Below, in pieces: positions 1 to 8,012 of a stretch of 37,516 nt of DNA (position 1 is its first letter; every line of letters starts with the position of its first letter). Both the position numbers and the translations under genes were made by a program. This DNA comes from Paenibacillus sp. UNC499MF (GTDB lineage: Bacteria; Bacillota; Bacilli; Paenibacillales; NBRC-103111). Location of the stretch: assembly GCF_900107975.1 (NCBI RefSeq), contig NZ_FNVF01000013.1:1-37516 (forward strand), in the 5' to 3' direction. Under the pieces are notes generated by a model. It saw only the letters and a list, made by a program, of their open reading frames with translations. It was not told the origin of the DNA and did no database searches.

Positions 1-47
1 TCCTCCGTATAGTGCTTGAACTTTTGTCCTTTTCTCGCTGGCATAAA

Positions 48-118
48 AAATGCACCCCCTAGAATTTCATCGGAATTACCCAAGGGTTTTTCCAATGTCC
101 ATTCTAAGGGGTGCATTT
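48..118. repeat. Long interrupted inverted repeat near left edge
   Basis: Two 18-nt arms (48-65 and 101-118) pair almost perfectly (AAATGCACCCC-TAGAAT type) around a 35-nt loop. On the minus strand the hairpin is followed by a T-run (revcomp of 43-50), so it can act as a minus-strand terminator, although it lies about 325 nt past the DUF92 stop. It could equally be the end hairpin of an insertion sequence or MITE outside the window; no transposase is visible here. Confidence 0.6.
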
Positions 119-444
119 CAGGCTTTGGGTGGAGGTTTTTTGTTGGCCTTGCCGCGCAGAGGCAGAGTTTGCTGCTGCCGCTGGAGACACCGGCAGGGGC
201 GAGGGTCCCCGACCCGCACGCCGCCTTGGTGCGAGCGCAGGCTGGATACGCTTGCGGTAAGCGCGGCCGCACCGGGTCGCGCCGGCGTTTGGCTTCGCGC
301 CGTAAAGCACGGCACTGCTGCTCGCCGGCGGCCTTCGCCTGCAGCGACAGCCGCTCCGGGCAGCACTTTGCGGGGGCTGCACGCCTGCCGCCGGATACGC
401 AGGCGGACAGCCGCCGTGCGCCAAGAGCGGTTGCGGCAGGCTGT
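119..444. other. GC-rich stretch, no gene seen
   Basis: Open frames here run through the neighbouring DUF92 gene on the other frame and encode Arg/Ala/Pro-rich strings with no recognisable family, which is typical of shadow frames in GC-rich DNA. I see no ribosome binding site leading into a plausible start and no RNA gene. It may be decayed coding sequence. Confidence 0.5.
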
Positions 445-1347
445 TCACAGCCAGCCGGCGAGCAGAGCCGCCGCAAGCGCAGCGGCGCCGCCGAAGAGCG
501 AACCGATGACGTTCACGGCATCGTTCGTCATCCAGGCGAAGCCCCGCAGCGGCTCGGCGGGCCGGCCGCAGTGGGAGCCGCGCTCGATGTCGCGGCCGCA
601 TACGACGCAGCGGTACATCGCCTGCCATTTCGCGCCGATCAGCGAATCGGACAGCGATCCGGCGAGGCCGCCGGCAAGACCCGCCGCGAGCAGCGGCAGC
701 AGCGTCTCCAGCGGGTGCGGCGCCGCGGCGGTCAGCATGACGGCTGCCTGCTGGCCCGCTGCCGCAGCGCCGGCGTCAGCGGCTCCCGTGACCGCGCCGC
801 TCCCCAGCCTGGCGAGCAGCCACGCCGCTGCGCCGATGAAAAGCCCGCCCGCACACGTCGCAAGCAGACCGAGGGCAGTAACGCCGCCCGATGTGCCGGG
901 GGCGACTTTGCGGCCCGTCAGGATAGAGCGGGGTGCGGTCCGGCTCAATCCGCCGATTTCCGTAGCCCAGGTGTCGGCCGTGACGGAGGCCATAACGCCT
1001 ACGAAAGCGGCCCACCATGCGGGATGAGGAGCGGCCACCGAGCCGATGCAGAGCAGAAGGCCCAGCCCCCCGTTTGCCGCCACTTGGCCGGCATCTCTGT
1101 TGCCGCCCTTTGCGTAGCCCGATTCGATGGCCGCCTTGCGCTTGTGCTTGTACTTGGACAGCAGCGTGGAGGCGACAAAAAACGCGATAAGGGTTCCGAA
1201 CCAGGCTGCCGATCCGAGCGAATACATGAGCGTGCCCAAAATTACCGCCGCGGCTGCACCCGACACGGTCAAGGATCGCTTCGAATAAGCGGCCCCCGCC
1301 ACCAGGACGCTCCCCAGCAGCCCTATCCATATATCCGTTCCCGACAT
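445..1347 (-). CDS. DUF92 family integral membrane protein
   Basis: Predicted polytopic membrane protein of 300 residues belonging to the DUF92 (TIGR00297) family, whose biochemical role in bacteria is not established. Visible signs: hydrophobic helices throughout, the conserved N-terminal pattern KRSLTVSGA, the segment SVTADTWATEIG (about residues 140-151) and the C-terminal GSLSDSLIGA. Near residue 245 there is a small cysteine cluster (CVVCGRD and HCGRP), a zinc-ribbon-like insert common in this family. An Ala-rich, lower-complexity insert (about residues 185-210) sits between helices. The start is supported by GGGGAG eight nucleotides upstream. It is transcribed divergently from the acidic hypothetical gene at 1501. 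Family assignment is firm, function unknown. Confidence 0.88.
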   Translation of the reverse strand: MSGTDIWIGLLGSVLVAGAAYSKRSLTVSGAAAAVILGTLMYSLGSAAWFGTLIAFFVASTLLSKYKHKRKAAIESGYAKGGNRDAGQVAANGGLGLLLCIGSVAAPHPAWWAAFVGVMASVTADTWATEIGGLSRTAPRSILTGRKVAPGTSGGVTALGLLATCAGGLFIGAAAWLLARLGSGAVTGAADAGAAAAGQQAAVMLTAAAPHPLETLLPLLAAGLAGGLAGSLSDSLIGAKWQAMYRCVVCGRDIERGSHCGRPAEPLRGFAWMTNDAVNVIGSLFGGAAALAAALLAGWL

Positions 1348-1500
1348 CTTCTCATCTCCCCTTCTTTCATCTTAAAATCGCCGGCAAACTCTCCCGCACA
1401 AATCCGCGCCTGCGGACCGCGGGTTTCGTTTTCCGTATTTCGGGTAAAAATAAACATAGATCCCGTATCACACATTCGTTTCTGAGGGGAGATTTTAATC

Positions 1501-1833
1501 ATGGAAAACAACCAAAACAAACCGAACGAGGACATCAACCCGATTACGGATGAAAATAAGCACAACCCTTACACCAATCAAAAAAATAACGTGCGTCAAT
1601 ATGAGAACGAAGATCTCGAATCCGTAAAAGAGCATGAATATCATGACGCCAAGCAAAATTCCGCGGATCGCGATATTCATCAGGTCATGAACGGCTCGAT
1701 GGCGCCGGATATGGACGAAATCAAACAGCTCGGCAAAGACATGGATGGCATGAAAACCAACGAGGATCTTACGGAGGAAGGCCTTCTTCCCGATCCGATC
1801 CAGAACGAGCGCGAAGAAGAAGCTTCCCGCTGA
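1501..1833 (+). CDS. Acidic hydrophilic hypothetical protein
   Basis: A 110-residue soluble protein without a signal peptide, membrane helix or cysteines. It is rich in Asn, Asp, Glu and Lys; the N-terminal third is Asn-rich and probably disordered, and the middle contains a Met/Asp-rich segment (about residues 62-80). The start is well supported by GAGGGGAG ten nucleotides upstream. Its base composition is less GC-rich than its neighbours. It stands alone, followed by a strong terminator shared with the convergent CapA-like gene. I do not recognise a family; similar small acidic proteins occur in spore-formers, but a spore role would be a guess. Confidence 0.8.
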   Translation: MENNQNKPNEDINPITDENKHNPYTNQKNNVRQYENEDLESVKEHEYHDAKQNSADRDIHQVMNGSMAPDMDEIKQLGKDMDGMKTNEDLTEEGLLPDPIQNEREEEASR

Positions 1834-1875
1834 TTTCTATCCCTTTCCATTATGGCAAAAATCGTTCATTCACGC

Positions 1876-1906
1876 AAAACACACCCCCTTTAGGGAGGTG
1901 TGTTTT
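1876..1906. terminator. Bidirectional intrinsic terminator
   Basis: AAAACACACC pairs with GGTGTGTTTT around a CCC/GGG inner stem with one bulged A. A-run on the left and T-run on the right let it stop both the hypothetical gene (+, stop at 1833) and the convergent CapA-like gene (-, stop at 1915). Confidence 0.85.
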
Positions 1907-1914
1907 CTGCTTTG

Positions 1915-3240
1915 TCAGGCAGCGGGTTCAATGGCTTTGCCGCGTATCTTGACACCGTATGAGACGGACTGGAGAAATTCCATCTGCTTTTTGTCGTAAG
2001 CCGCATCCCGTTTCACAATCTGATCTTTTTGAATGTAGTACGGGTTGAATTCCGCCGTTATTTTTCCGTTGACCAGTTTTAAGGTAAGAAGTCCGGTGTC
2101 CGCTTTCGCGTCTTTGACATAATCGGGGAACAAAAAGTTGCCGATGGAGTATGCGATAGGCTTGCCTTTGTAAAATTCGAATCCCTGAAGAACGTGCACA
2201 TGGCTGCCGATGATTCCGTCCGCCCCCGCATCGATCATTTCTTTGGCAAAAGTCCGCTGCCACTCTTCCGGTTTGTGGTTTTTCTCCACTCCCCAGTGCA
2301 TGTAGACAAACACGTAATCGGCGTCCTTCGCTTCTTTGCGGATGACCGGCAGAACGGCGGATTTTTCGTAAGCCTGGGCGATCCCGGGCGTATCGGGACC
2401 CGCAAACCAGTCCCGGGTCGGAATGAACCGGGAAAACGCGAGAAATTTAATCCTGGCCCCATTGATTTCAACGGTCTTGGCTTTGTAAGCTTCCGCGGCA
2501 TTGCGGCCGCCTCCGATATAGGGCAGCCCCGCCTGCTTCAAATGATTCAACGTGTCCAGAAAGCCCTGCCTGCCGAAGTCGAGCACATGATTGTTTGCTA
2601 TGGAAACGAGATCGAACCCCGCATTTTTCAACCCTTTAAGGGAGGGTGGGTCCGATTTGAAATTATAAAGCTGGTTCGTATCCTTCTCGGTCGCGTCGGT
2701 CACGGACGTTTCCAAATTCACGAAAGCGTAATCCGCCTTGGAAACTTCCGCTTTTACGAACTGAAAGGGATAATCCGGCCCCTTCTTCCGGATCGTTTCC
2801 TTTACGGACCAATCCATCAGAGCGTCTCCGGCAAAGACAAGATTGACTGCGGCATGATCACCCGCTTTTTTGCGTACGGCCGGTGCCGGTTCCGGCGAAA
2901 CCTGCGGTTTGCCTGCTCCCTTGGCACTCCCGCCGGCAGCCGGTTTATCCCCCGCTTTGGCTTCGGATTTGCCGGCCGGTTCGTCAGGGAGGGTCTCCGC
3001 CGATTCTTCCGCCTTATCGGGTGCCGGAGATGCAGCGGGAGCGGGTGTTTTAGCGGGAGACGGAGCCGTAGAAGGAGATGGTGGGGCAGCTCCGGCCGCC
3101 TCGGAGGGAGGCTGCTCCAAAGCAATGGCCGGCTGCAGCGAGGCCGCGTCCATTTTTATTTTGACAAGCAGCAGTCCTGTTACGAGAACGGCGCTGAAGA
3201 CGGCGGACACGATAAGCAGCGTCAGTCGCTGATTCTTCAT
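1915..3240 (-). CDS. CapA-family metallophosphatase-like protein
   Basis: A 441-residue protein with an N-terminal membrane anchor (about residues 7-27), a Pro/Ala/Ser-rich linker (about 40-125) and a PGA_cap domain (about 130-400), so the catalytic-like domain should lie outside the membrane. The domain is marked by FAGDALMD, NLETSVTD, SIANNHVLDFG and GSHVHVLQG, the Asp/Asn/His set of the calcineurin-like fold. CapA/PgsA relatives take part in poly-gamma-glutamate capsule synthesis, but no capB or capC lies in the window, so a capsule role is not supported; many isolated CapA homologues are of unknown function. It starts 46 nt after the FAH-family gene and probably shares its transcript. A short GAGG motif precedes the ATG. 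Confidence 0.88.
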   Translation of the reverse strand: MKNQRLTLLIVSAVFSAVLVTGLLLVKIKMDAASLQPAIALEQPPSEAAGAAPPSPSTAPSPAKTPAPAASPAPDKAEESAETLPDEPAGKSEAKAGDKPAAGGSAKGAGKPQVSPEPAPAVRKKAGDHAAVNLVFAGDALMDWSVKETIRKKGPDYPFQFVKAEVSKADYAFVNLETSVTDATEKDTNQLYNFKSDPPSLKGLKNAGFDLVSIANNHVLDFGRQGFLDTLNHLKQAGLPYIGGGRNAAEAYKAKTVEINGARIKFLAFSRFIPTRDWFAGPDTPGIAQAYEKSAVLPVIRKEAKDADYVFVYMHWGVEKNHKPEEWQRTFAKEMIDAGADGIIGSHVHVLQGFEFYKGKPIAYSIGNFLFPDYVKDAKADTGLLTLKLVNGKITAEFNPYYIQKDQIVKRDAAYDKKQMEFLQSVSYGVKIRGKAIEPAA

Positions 3241-3286
3241 CGGTATCCTCTGCTTTCCGCGGCAGGACAGTTCATCCTATCCCTCC

Positions 3287-3913
3287 TTACAGCTTGACTG
3301 TGCAGCGGCCCGCGGTTTCCCCGCCCCAGAGAAGCTCGAACACATCCCCGTCCGCGCAGGCCCCGACACCGGCAGGCGTACCGGTATAAATCAGATCTCC
3401 GGCTCCGAGTCCGTAATTTGTCCCCACATAATCGACGATAGCCTGAAGCGGGAAGATCATATCCCCGACATGGCCCCGCTGAACGGTCTCGCCGTTGCGT
3501 ACCGTTTTGAATTCCGTCTTTTCCAGTTCGGCGGCACCGGGAAAAGGGCGAAGCGGGCCCAGAGCGGCGGAGTTCAAAAATCCTTTGGCAGCCAGCCAAG
3601 GATGGCCTTTTTTCTTCAAGACGCTTTGAACGTCACGGAGGGTGAAATCAATCCCCAGACCGAATGAATCGACAAGTTCATCCACGGTCATCCCCGGTGA
3701 ATAGGACTTGGAAATATGAATAACGAGCTCTCCCTCGTAGTGGATTTCTCCTTTGCCCTGAGGCAGCTCCAGCAAATCGTCTTCCATTGCGGCAAGCGCA
3801 TGGGTCGGTTTCGTAAAAATCATCGGCTCTTCCGGAACGTCATTGCCCAGCTCGGCGGCATGAAGCTTATAGTTGCGTCCTACACAGTAAATGTTGCGTA
3901 CAGTTTCCGTCAT
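3287..3913 (-). CDS. Fumarylacetoacetate hydrolase (FAH) family protein
   Basis: A 208-residue single-domain FAH-fold protein, the usual length for the short bacterial members that act as acylpyruvases, oxaloacetate decarboxylases or related C-C bond hydrolases. Seen: the opening [22 protein letters not shown], the metal-binding HYEGELVI (Glu-x-Glu, about residues 59-65), GIDFTLRD with the third acidic ligand, and [13 protein letters not shown] near the C-terminus. The substrate cannot be read from sequence. GGGGAG lies 11 nt upstream of the ATG. It is the first gene of a probable two-gene unit with the CapA-like gene; the terminator of the upstream spore coat gene lies just before it. Confidence 0.9.
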   Translation of the reverse strand: MTETVRNIYCVGRNYKLHAAELGNDVPEEPMIFTKPTHALAAMEDDLLELPQGKGEIHYEGELVIHISKSYSPGMTVDELVDSFGLGIDFTLRDVQSVLKKKGHPWLAAKGFLNSAALGPLRPFPGAAELEKTEFKTVRNGETVQRGHVGDMIFPLQAIVDYVGTNYGLGAGDLIYTGTPAGVGACADGDVFELLWGGETAGRCTVKL

Positions 3914-3953
3914 CGGTCACTCAACTCCCCGTTCTGAATAAGGGCATGTATGG

Positions 3954-3996
3954 AAAAAAGGCCCTCTAGCGATTATAAACGTTCCGCCAGGGGGCC
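3954..3996 (-). terminator. Intrinsic terminator of spore coat gene
   Basis: On the minus strand a GC-rich stem (GGCCCCCTGGCG with its near-complement, one mismatch and G-U pairs) is followed by TTTTTT. It lies 70 nt past the coat gene stop and before the FAH-family start. Confidence 0.8.
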
Positions 3997-4065
3997 TCAA
4001 GGAGAACACCGGTTTAAAATTGATTTAGAAGAGGCTTTCCGGCTGTGAAAGTTACGCCTCCCGCC

Positions 4066-5349
4066 TTACTGAACCGGATTGGAGGATGAATCGCCCGCTT
4101 TGGAAGTCAGCGCGCCGCTGTCCGTCTCATCCGTTTTCTCGTCCTGTCCGCCTCTTTGCGGGCTGGCGGGCGTCTGGGCATGAGAAGCTTGCTTGCCTCC
4201 CGCGGAGGAAGAGCCGTAGCTGGTTGTATGCTGCTGCGTGCCGCTGTGCTGCTGGATTCCGCTTCCGGTTTGCGGCGGGTAATTGCGCTCACCCGAATAC
4301 GGGGAGTTCTGCGTCTGGGAACCGTTAAGGTTGGTTCCATGCAGGCCGGACGCCTGAGTGTATGACGCGTTTTGCGTCTGGTACAGCGCCTGCTGGCCCG
4401 CACTCTCATACCCGTATGCGGAACCGTAGCCGGACGCCGTTCCTCCCGAGTACGAGGCCGGCTGAACGGAGCCGTAGACATTCGGCTGCCGGCCTTGTCC
4501 CTTGTAGGCTGCGCCGCCGTTTGAGGAAGACGGATAGCCGGCTGCAGTGAGGCCGTAAGCGGAGTAACCGCCGTTATCCGGCTGTGCGCCGCCGTAACCG
4601 CCGTTATAGCCGTAGGCGTCCGAATGCTGATTTTGCTGCTGATGGTTTAGCGGCGTGTAACTTTGCTGCTGGCCGCCGCCGGCTCCCGGATAGCCGTACA
4701 AGTGATTTTGAGCGTATTCGGGAGCATGGCCGAATTCCTGAGCATAGCCGTAGCCTTGACCGTAGCCTTGGTCATAGTGTCTCGCCGGCTGGCCCAAATC
4801 CGTTTCATGAACAGGCTGGAACGTGTGCAGGTACGTTTTGGCCGTATGATCGTGAAGGGTCGGCACCTGATATTGTCCTTGGCTGTTCATGAACAGAAAC
4901 ACTTCGTAGGCGTGATCCGCAGCCGCGTCGGCTGCCGTGAGAAGCATCCGGCGGACGTTGGGATCGGCACATTCCAGCGCGGCGGTCATCTGATTTTTCG
5001 CGCTGTTTTTGTGGCAGCAGAGCATCGCGGATAAAATCTGCTCATCATTGAACGAGCCGTCCGTTCCGGGCGCGACCGGTGCAGGACGGCGCAATCCGTA
5101 CAAAATATCCTGTACGGAAACGAACGGCGGCTGGCCGTAGGGAGCTTGTCCACGCGCGGCGCTGTAGTCGTGCGTGTAGGCGACCAGCTCGTTATAGTGC
5201 TGCACGCCCGCTTGAAGATGGTGCTCGGCGATCGCTCTTACCTGCGGATGCCGGGCCTGCCGGGCGTAGAAAGAAAAATGCTGGATCATATTTATTTTTT
5301 CGGTCAACACTTCGTGGACCTCTAGCGTTTCGTGGGCTCCGAACGGCAT
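4066..5349 (-). CDS. CotF-like spore coat protein with Tyr/Gly/Gln-rich tail
   Basis: A 427-residue protein. Residues 1 to about 165 form a helical Coat F-like domain: HEVLTEKINMIQHFSFY at the start, then helices carrying acidic and His residues (AIAEHHLQAGVQHYNEL) and a second bundle around ILSAMLCCHKNSA. The remaining 260 residues are low complexity, dominated by Gly, Tyr, Gln, Ser and Asn in irregular YGYGQ-like repeats, as in structural coat proteins that crosslink through tyrosine. Expected location is the spore coat, expressed in the mother cell late in sporulation. AAAGGAG precedes the start. Upstream on the minus strand CATAAATTT around 5410 faintly resembles a sigma-K -10, which I do not consider proven. 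It is a single gene, divergent from the MFS gene. Confidence 0.82.
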   Translation of the reverse strand: MPFGAHETLEVHEVLTEKINMIQHFSFYARQARHPQVRAIAEHHLQAGVQHYNELVAYTHDYSAARGQAPYGQPPFVSVQDILYGLRRPAPVAPGTDGSFNDEQILSAMLCCHKNSAKNQMTAALECADPNVRRMLLTAADAAADHAYEVFLFMNSQGQYQVPTLHDHTAKTYLHTFQPVHETDLGQPARHYDQGYGQGYGYAQEFGHAPEYAQNHLYGYPGAGGGQQQSYTPLNHQQQNQHSDAYGYNGGYGGAQPDNGGYSAYGLTAAGYPSSSNGGAAYKGQGRQPNVYGSVQPASYSGGTASGYGSAYGYESAGQQALYQTQNASYTQASGLHGTNLNGSQTQNSPYSGERNYPPQTGSGIQQHSGTQQHTTSYGSSSAGGKQASHAQTPASPQRGGQDEKTDETDSGALTSKAGDSSSNPVQ

Positions 5350-5523
5350 GAAAAACAGCTCCTTTTGTAAGTTCTTTTACGCTTACAATTCCCTTTCCAT
5401 GGAAAATTTATGCATAGAAAGTTTGTCGCCTCCACCTTACTTTGGTTAAAGATAAGGTAGGAACTACAGATGCATGCGTACGGAGAGCCATACGGAGCTG
5501 AAGGAAAAAATATTTTCTTTTTG

Positions 5524-5532
5524 TGATATAAT
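5524..5532 (+). promoter_or_regulatory. Extended -10 promoter element of MFS gene
   Basis: TGATATAAT is a perfect -10 hexamer (5527-5532) with an upstream TGn extension. No good -35 is present at the usual distance. It lies about 60 nt before the MFS start in the correct orientation. Confidence 0.6.
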
Positions 5533-5595
5533 AAGGGGATGAATTCCAGGACGGCACAAAAGTAAAGCATTGACAACTAGAAATGGGGGGATTCC

Positions 5596-6807
5596 ATGAT
5601 CAATTGGAGAGTAAACTTGGCGGTTTTGTGGGTCGGGCAGTTCTTCGTAATGGCGGGCATGACCATGATCATGCCGTTTCTGCCTTTATATCTCAAAGAG
5701 ATGGGCCTGCAGGACGCTCAGGAAATCGCGACTTGGACAGGCATTATTTTTGCCGGCAACTTTGTCACCTCCTTCCTGTTCCAGCCGTTCTGGGGAGGAA
5801 TGGCCGACCGCTACGGGCGCAAAGTGATGCTCCTGCGCTCCGGCTTCGGAATGGCGGTCGTCATGACGACGATGGGTTTTGCGCATGCGCCGTGGGTACT
5901 CCTGCTGCTGAGACTCGTGAACGGCACGATCTCCGGGTACGCTCCCGCTTCCGTCGCCCTGATGTCCACGAACACGCCGCGCGAGCATATCGGATTTGCG
6001 ATGGGAACGCTCCAGTCGGGTGCCGTCGCCGGTTCCATTCTCGGCCCGTTTATCGGCGGTCTGCTGGCCGAGCTTATCGGCTTCCGTTACATTTTCTATG
6101 TAACCGGAGCCATGCTGTTTATCGCTTCGATAGTGACGATGCTGCTGGTCAAGGAGAAATTCAATGCGGCCGAAGCCAAAAAGCAGCCGAAAATATCGGT
6201 CATGCAAGGCTATAAAGATCTGAGGCCGATCCGCCAGCTGCCGACGCTGTATTCGATCACCTTCGTGATCCAGTTCTCCATCCAGTGCTCCATGCCGCTG
6301 ATGGCCCTCTTCGTCGAGGAGCTCCACGGCTCGGGTGAACTGCTCGCCTTCTACGCGGGACTTGTCGCGTCCATCACCGGGTTCTCGAACATGGTGGCCG
6401 CCCCGCTGCTCGGAAAATTGTCGGACAGGATCGGTCCGCAGCGCATCCTGTTCGTCTCGCTGATCGGCGCCGCCATTTTCTTCATCCCGCAGGCCTTCGT
6501 GCAGAACGTCTGGCAGCTGATGGCGGCCCGGTTCTGTCTCGGGATTTTTATCGGCGGACTTCTGCCGACGGTCAATTCCCTGATCCGGACGTACACGCCG
6601 GTCGGAATGGAAAGCCGCTCGTACAGCTTCAACACGAGCGCCCTGGCTCTCGGCAATATGCTGGGACCTGTTATCGGCGGCGCCCTGTCCGGCTTCCTGA
6701 ACATCCGCGAATTGTTCCTGTTCGCGACCGTCATGCTTGCCATTAACGCGGCCTGGTCTTACCGCACGCTGCTCGGCAAGCATAAGATTTCGGACGGCAC
6801 GCTGTAG
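5596..6807 (+). CDS. MFS multidrug-type efflux transporter (MdtG-like)
   Basis: A 403-residue, about 12-helix major facilitator. Seen: the helix 2-3 loop signature GGMADRYGRKVM (about residues 71-82), its second-half counterpart GKLSDRIGPQRIL, and in helix 5 the drug/H+ antiporter-like GAVAGSILGPFIGG. These point to proton-driven efflux of small molecules across the cell membrane, in the family of MdtG and Bacillus YttB-like exporters; substrates are unknown. The ATG at 5596 is chosen because GGGGGG lies about six nucleotides upstream. The gene is monocistronic: a promoter precedes it and a terminator shared with the convergent O-methyltransferase follows. Confidence 0.9.
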   Translation: MINWRVNLAVLWVGQFFVMAGMTMIMPFLPLYLKEMGLQDAQEIATWTGIIFAGNFVTSFLFQPFWGGMADRYGRKVMLLRSGFGMAVVMTTMGFAHAPWVLLLLRLVNGTISGYAPASVALMSTNTPREHIGFAMGTLQSGAVAGSILGPFIGGLLAELIGFRYIFYVTGAMLFIASIVTMLLVKEKFNAAEAKKQPKISVMQGYKDLRPIRQLPTLYSITFVIQFSIQCSMPLMALFVEELHGSGELLAFYAGLVASITGFSNMVAAPLLGKLSDRIGPQRILFVSLIGAAIFFIPQAFVQNVWQLMAARFCLGIFIGGLLPTVNSLIRTYTPVGMESRSYSFNTSALALGNMLGPVIGGALSGFLNIRELFLFATVMLAINAAWSYRTLLGKHKISDGTL

Positions 6808-6955
6808 AGTACGGACGAGACGCTTGTCGGGCCGGCGCGCTCTGTCTAGGCCTCCGGCTTAATACAAGAGCCCCGGAGAAGCGTCGTGTGATTGACCACC
6901 GTCATGTGACGCCGGTCACCGCGCGCCCGAGCTTCGAGCGGTACGGAAAAACTGC

Positions 6956-7007
6956 ACAAAAAGAACGATCCTTCCCGGGCTGCGTCCGGGCGGATCGTTC
7001 TTTTTGT
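6956..7007. terminator. Bidirectional intrinsic terminator
   Basis: Sixteen-nucleotide perfect arms (ACAAAAAGAACGATCC, 6956-6971, with 6992-7007) enclose an inner CCCGG/CCGGG stem. The A-run and T-run flanks serve both the MFS gene (+) and the convergent O-methyltransferase gene (-). The 148 nt between the MFS stop and this hairpin hold no gene. Confidence 0.9.
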
Positions 7008-7064
7008 GTTTGGCGAAGCTCTTGTGTGGGCGGAAGATATCCGCAAACGCACGCTGACGGACCC

Positions 7065-7739
7065 CTATTTTACACGCGCCACCGCAAGCCCGTCGTAGGC
7101 GGGGAGCATCGTGCTTTCCAGGCGCGGATCGGAAGCGAACCGACGATTGAACTCTCTCATCGCTTCAACCGATTTCTTCGTAACGGCCGCATCGATCGTC
7201 CGGCCCCGCATCAAAATATTATCTCCTATGATAATGGCGCCCGGGTTGGCCAGCTCGATGGCATAGTCCAAATAAGCCGGATAATTCACTTTGTCCGCAT
7301 CGATAAAGAAGAAGTCGAACTTCGCGCCTTCCTCCTTCAGCGCGGCCAGACTTTCTGAGGCATCGGCCACCCGGTACCCGACCTTGTCCCCGAAGCCGGC
7401 CTTCGTCACGTTCTCCAGCGCCGTTTCCGCAAAAGCGGCGTTTACTTCCAGGGAAAGCACCTTCCCGCCGTCGTCCAGCCCTCTGGCCAAACAAATGGCG
7501 CTGTATCCGCCCAAGGCTCCGATTTCAAGCACCTGCCTGGCTCCCGTCAGCCTCACCAGCATGGTGAGAAGCCGTCCGTAACCGGGGGCAACCGAGATAT
7601 CGGGCATGTTATTGGCGCGGATAGCCTCTTTAACAAGCTCCAGCGCCTCATCCTCCGCATACAGGGCCTCTAAATATTGTTCCGGCCCCAGCGCCGCCTT
7701 TTCCAAGTCCTCGTTCGTTCCATCCGTTAATTTTCCCAC
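7065..7739 (-). CDS. SAM-dependent O-methyltransferase, CCoAOMT family
   Basis: A 224-residue class I methyltransferase of the Methyltransf_3 / caffeoyl-CoA O-methyltransferase family (bacterial COG4122 type). Seen: SAM-binding VLEIGALGGYSA (about residues 70-81), the acidic motif after beta-2 (VLSLEVN), FFFIDADKVNYPAYL with the metal-ligand aspartates (about 144-158) and GDNILMRG. Members transfer methyl groups to catechol-like or hydroxyl groups with a divalent cation; the natural substrate is unknown here. In some relatives the same fold modifies tRNA hydroxyuridine (TrmR). The start is GTG, chosen because GAGGA lies seven nucleotides before it. It is a single gene between two convergent or divergent neighbours. 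Confidence 0.9.
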   Translation of the reverse strand: MGKLTDGTNEDLEKAALGPEQYLEALYAEDEALELVKEAIRANNMPDISVAPGYGRLLTMLVRLTGARQVLEIGALGGYSAICLARGLDDGGKVLSLEVNAAFAETALENVTKAGFGDKVGYRVADASESLAALKEEGAKFDFFFIDADKVNYPAYLDYAIELANPGAIIIGDNILMRGRTIDAAVTKKSVEAMREFNRRFASDPRLESTMLPAYDGLAVARVK

Positions 7740-7944
7740 GGATCATTCCTCTTTTCTGCCTATGTATTCAGAAACCGCCTTTCCTCGAAAAGCAGCTCTG
7801 GAACAGCCGGATTATCGGCCACATCAAACGTGCCATGCGATACAGGGACTCCTTCTTGCGTACGGCGTCTGACCGTGAGGTCATTGTATATGAAAAAACA
7901 AGCGCATTCAACCGTCCCGAGGCCGATTTCGGCAAGATTGGCAT

Positions 7945-7973
7945 TTGTCTCCCGCGCCTCTTTCGCCTATACT
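7945..7973 (+). promoter_or_regulatory. Sigma-A-type promoter of the ypsC-like gene
   Basis: -35 TTGTCT (7945-7950), 17-bp spacer, -10 TATACT (7968-7973), about 40 nt before the start codon. Confidence 0.7.
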
Positions 7974-8012
7974 TAGAAATTACACGGATACCACCCGAAA
8001 GGAAATGAAAGC

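Noticed and set aside
1915-3240. Poly-gamma-glutamate capsule operon
   Set aside because: Only a CapA-like protein is present; no capB, capC or capE-type genes adjoin it.
4598-4790. Short repeats within the spore coat gene as a repeat array or CRISPR
   Set aside because: They are irregular codon-level repeats of Tyr/Gly/Gln within a coding sequence, without conserved repeat-spacer structure.
5380-5480. Sigma-K or sigma-E promoter for the spore coat gene
   Set aside because: Partial matches (CATAAATTT) exist but spacing to a -35 element is wrong; not strong enough to list as a feature.
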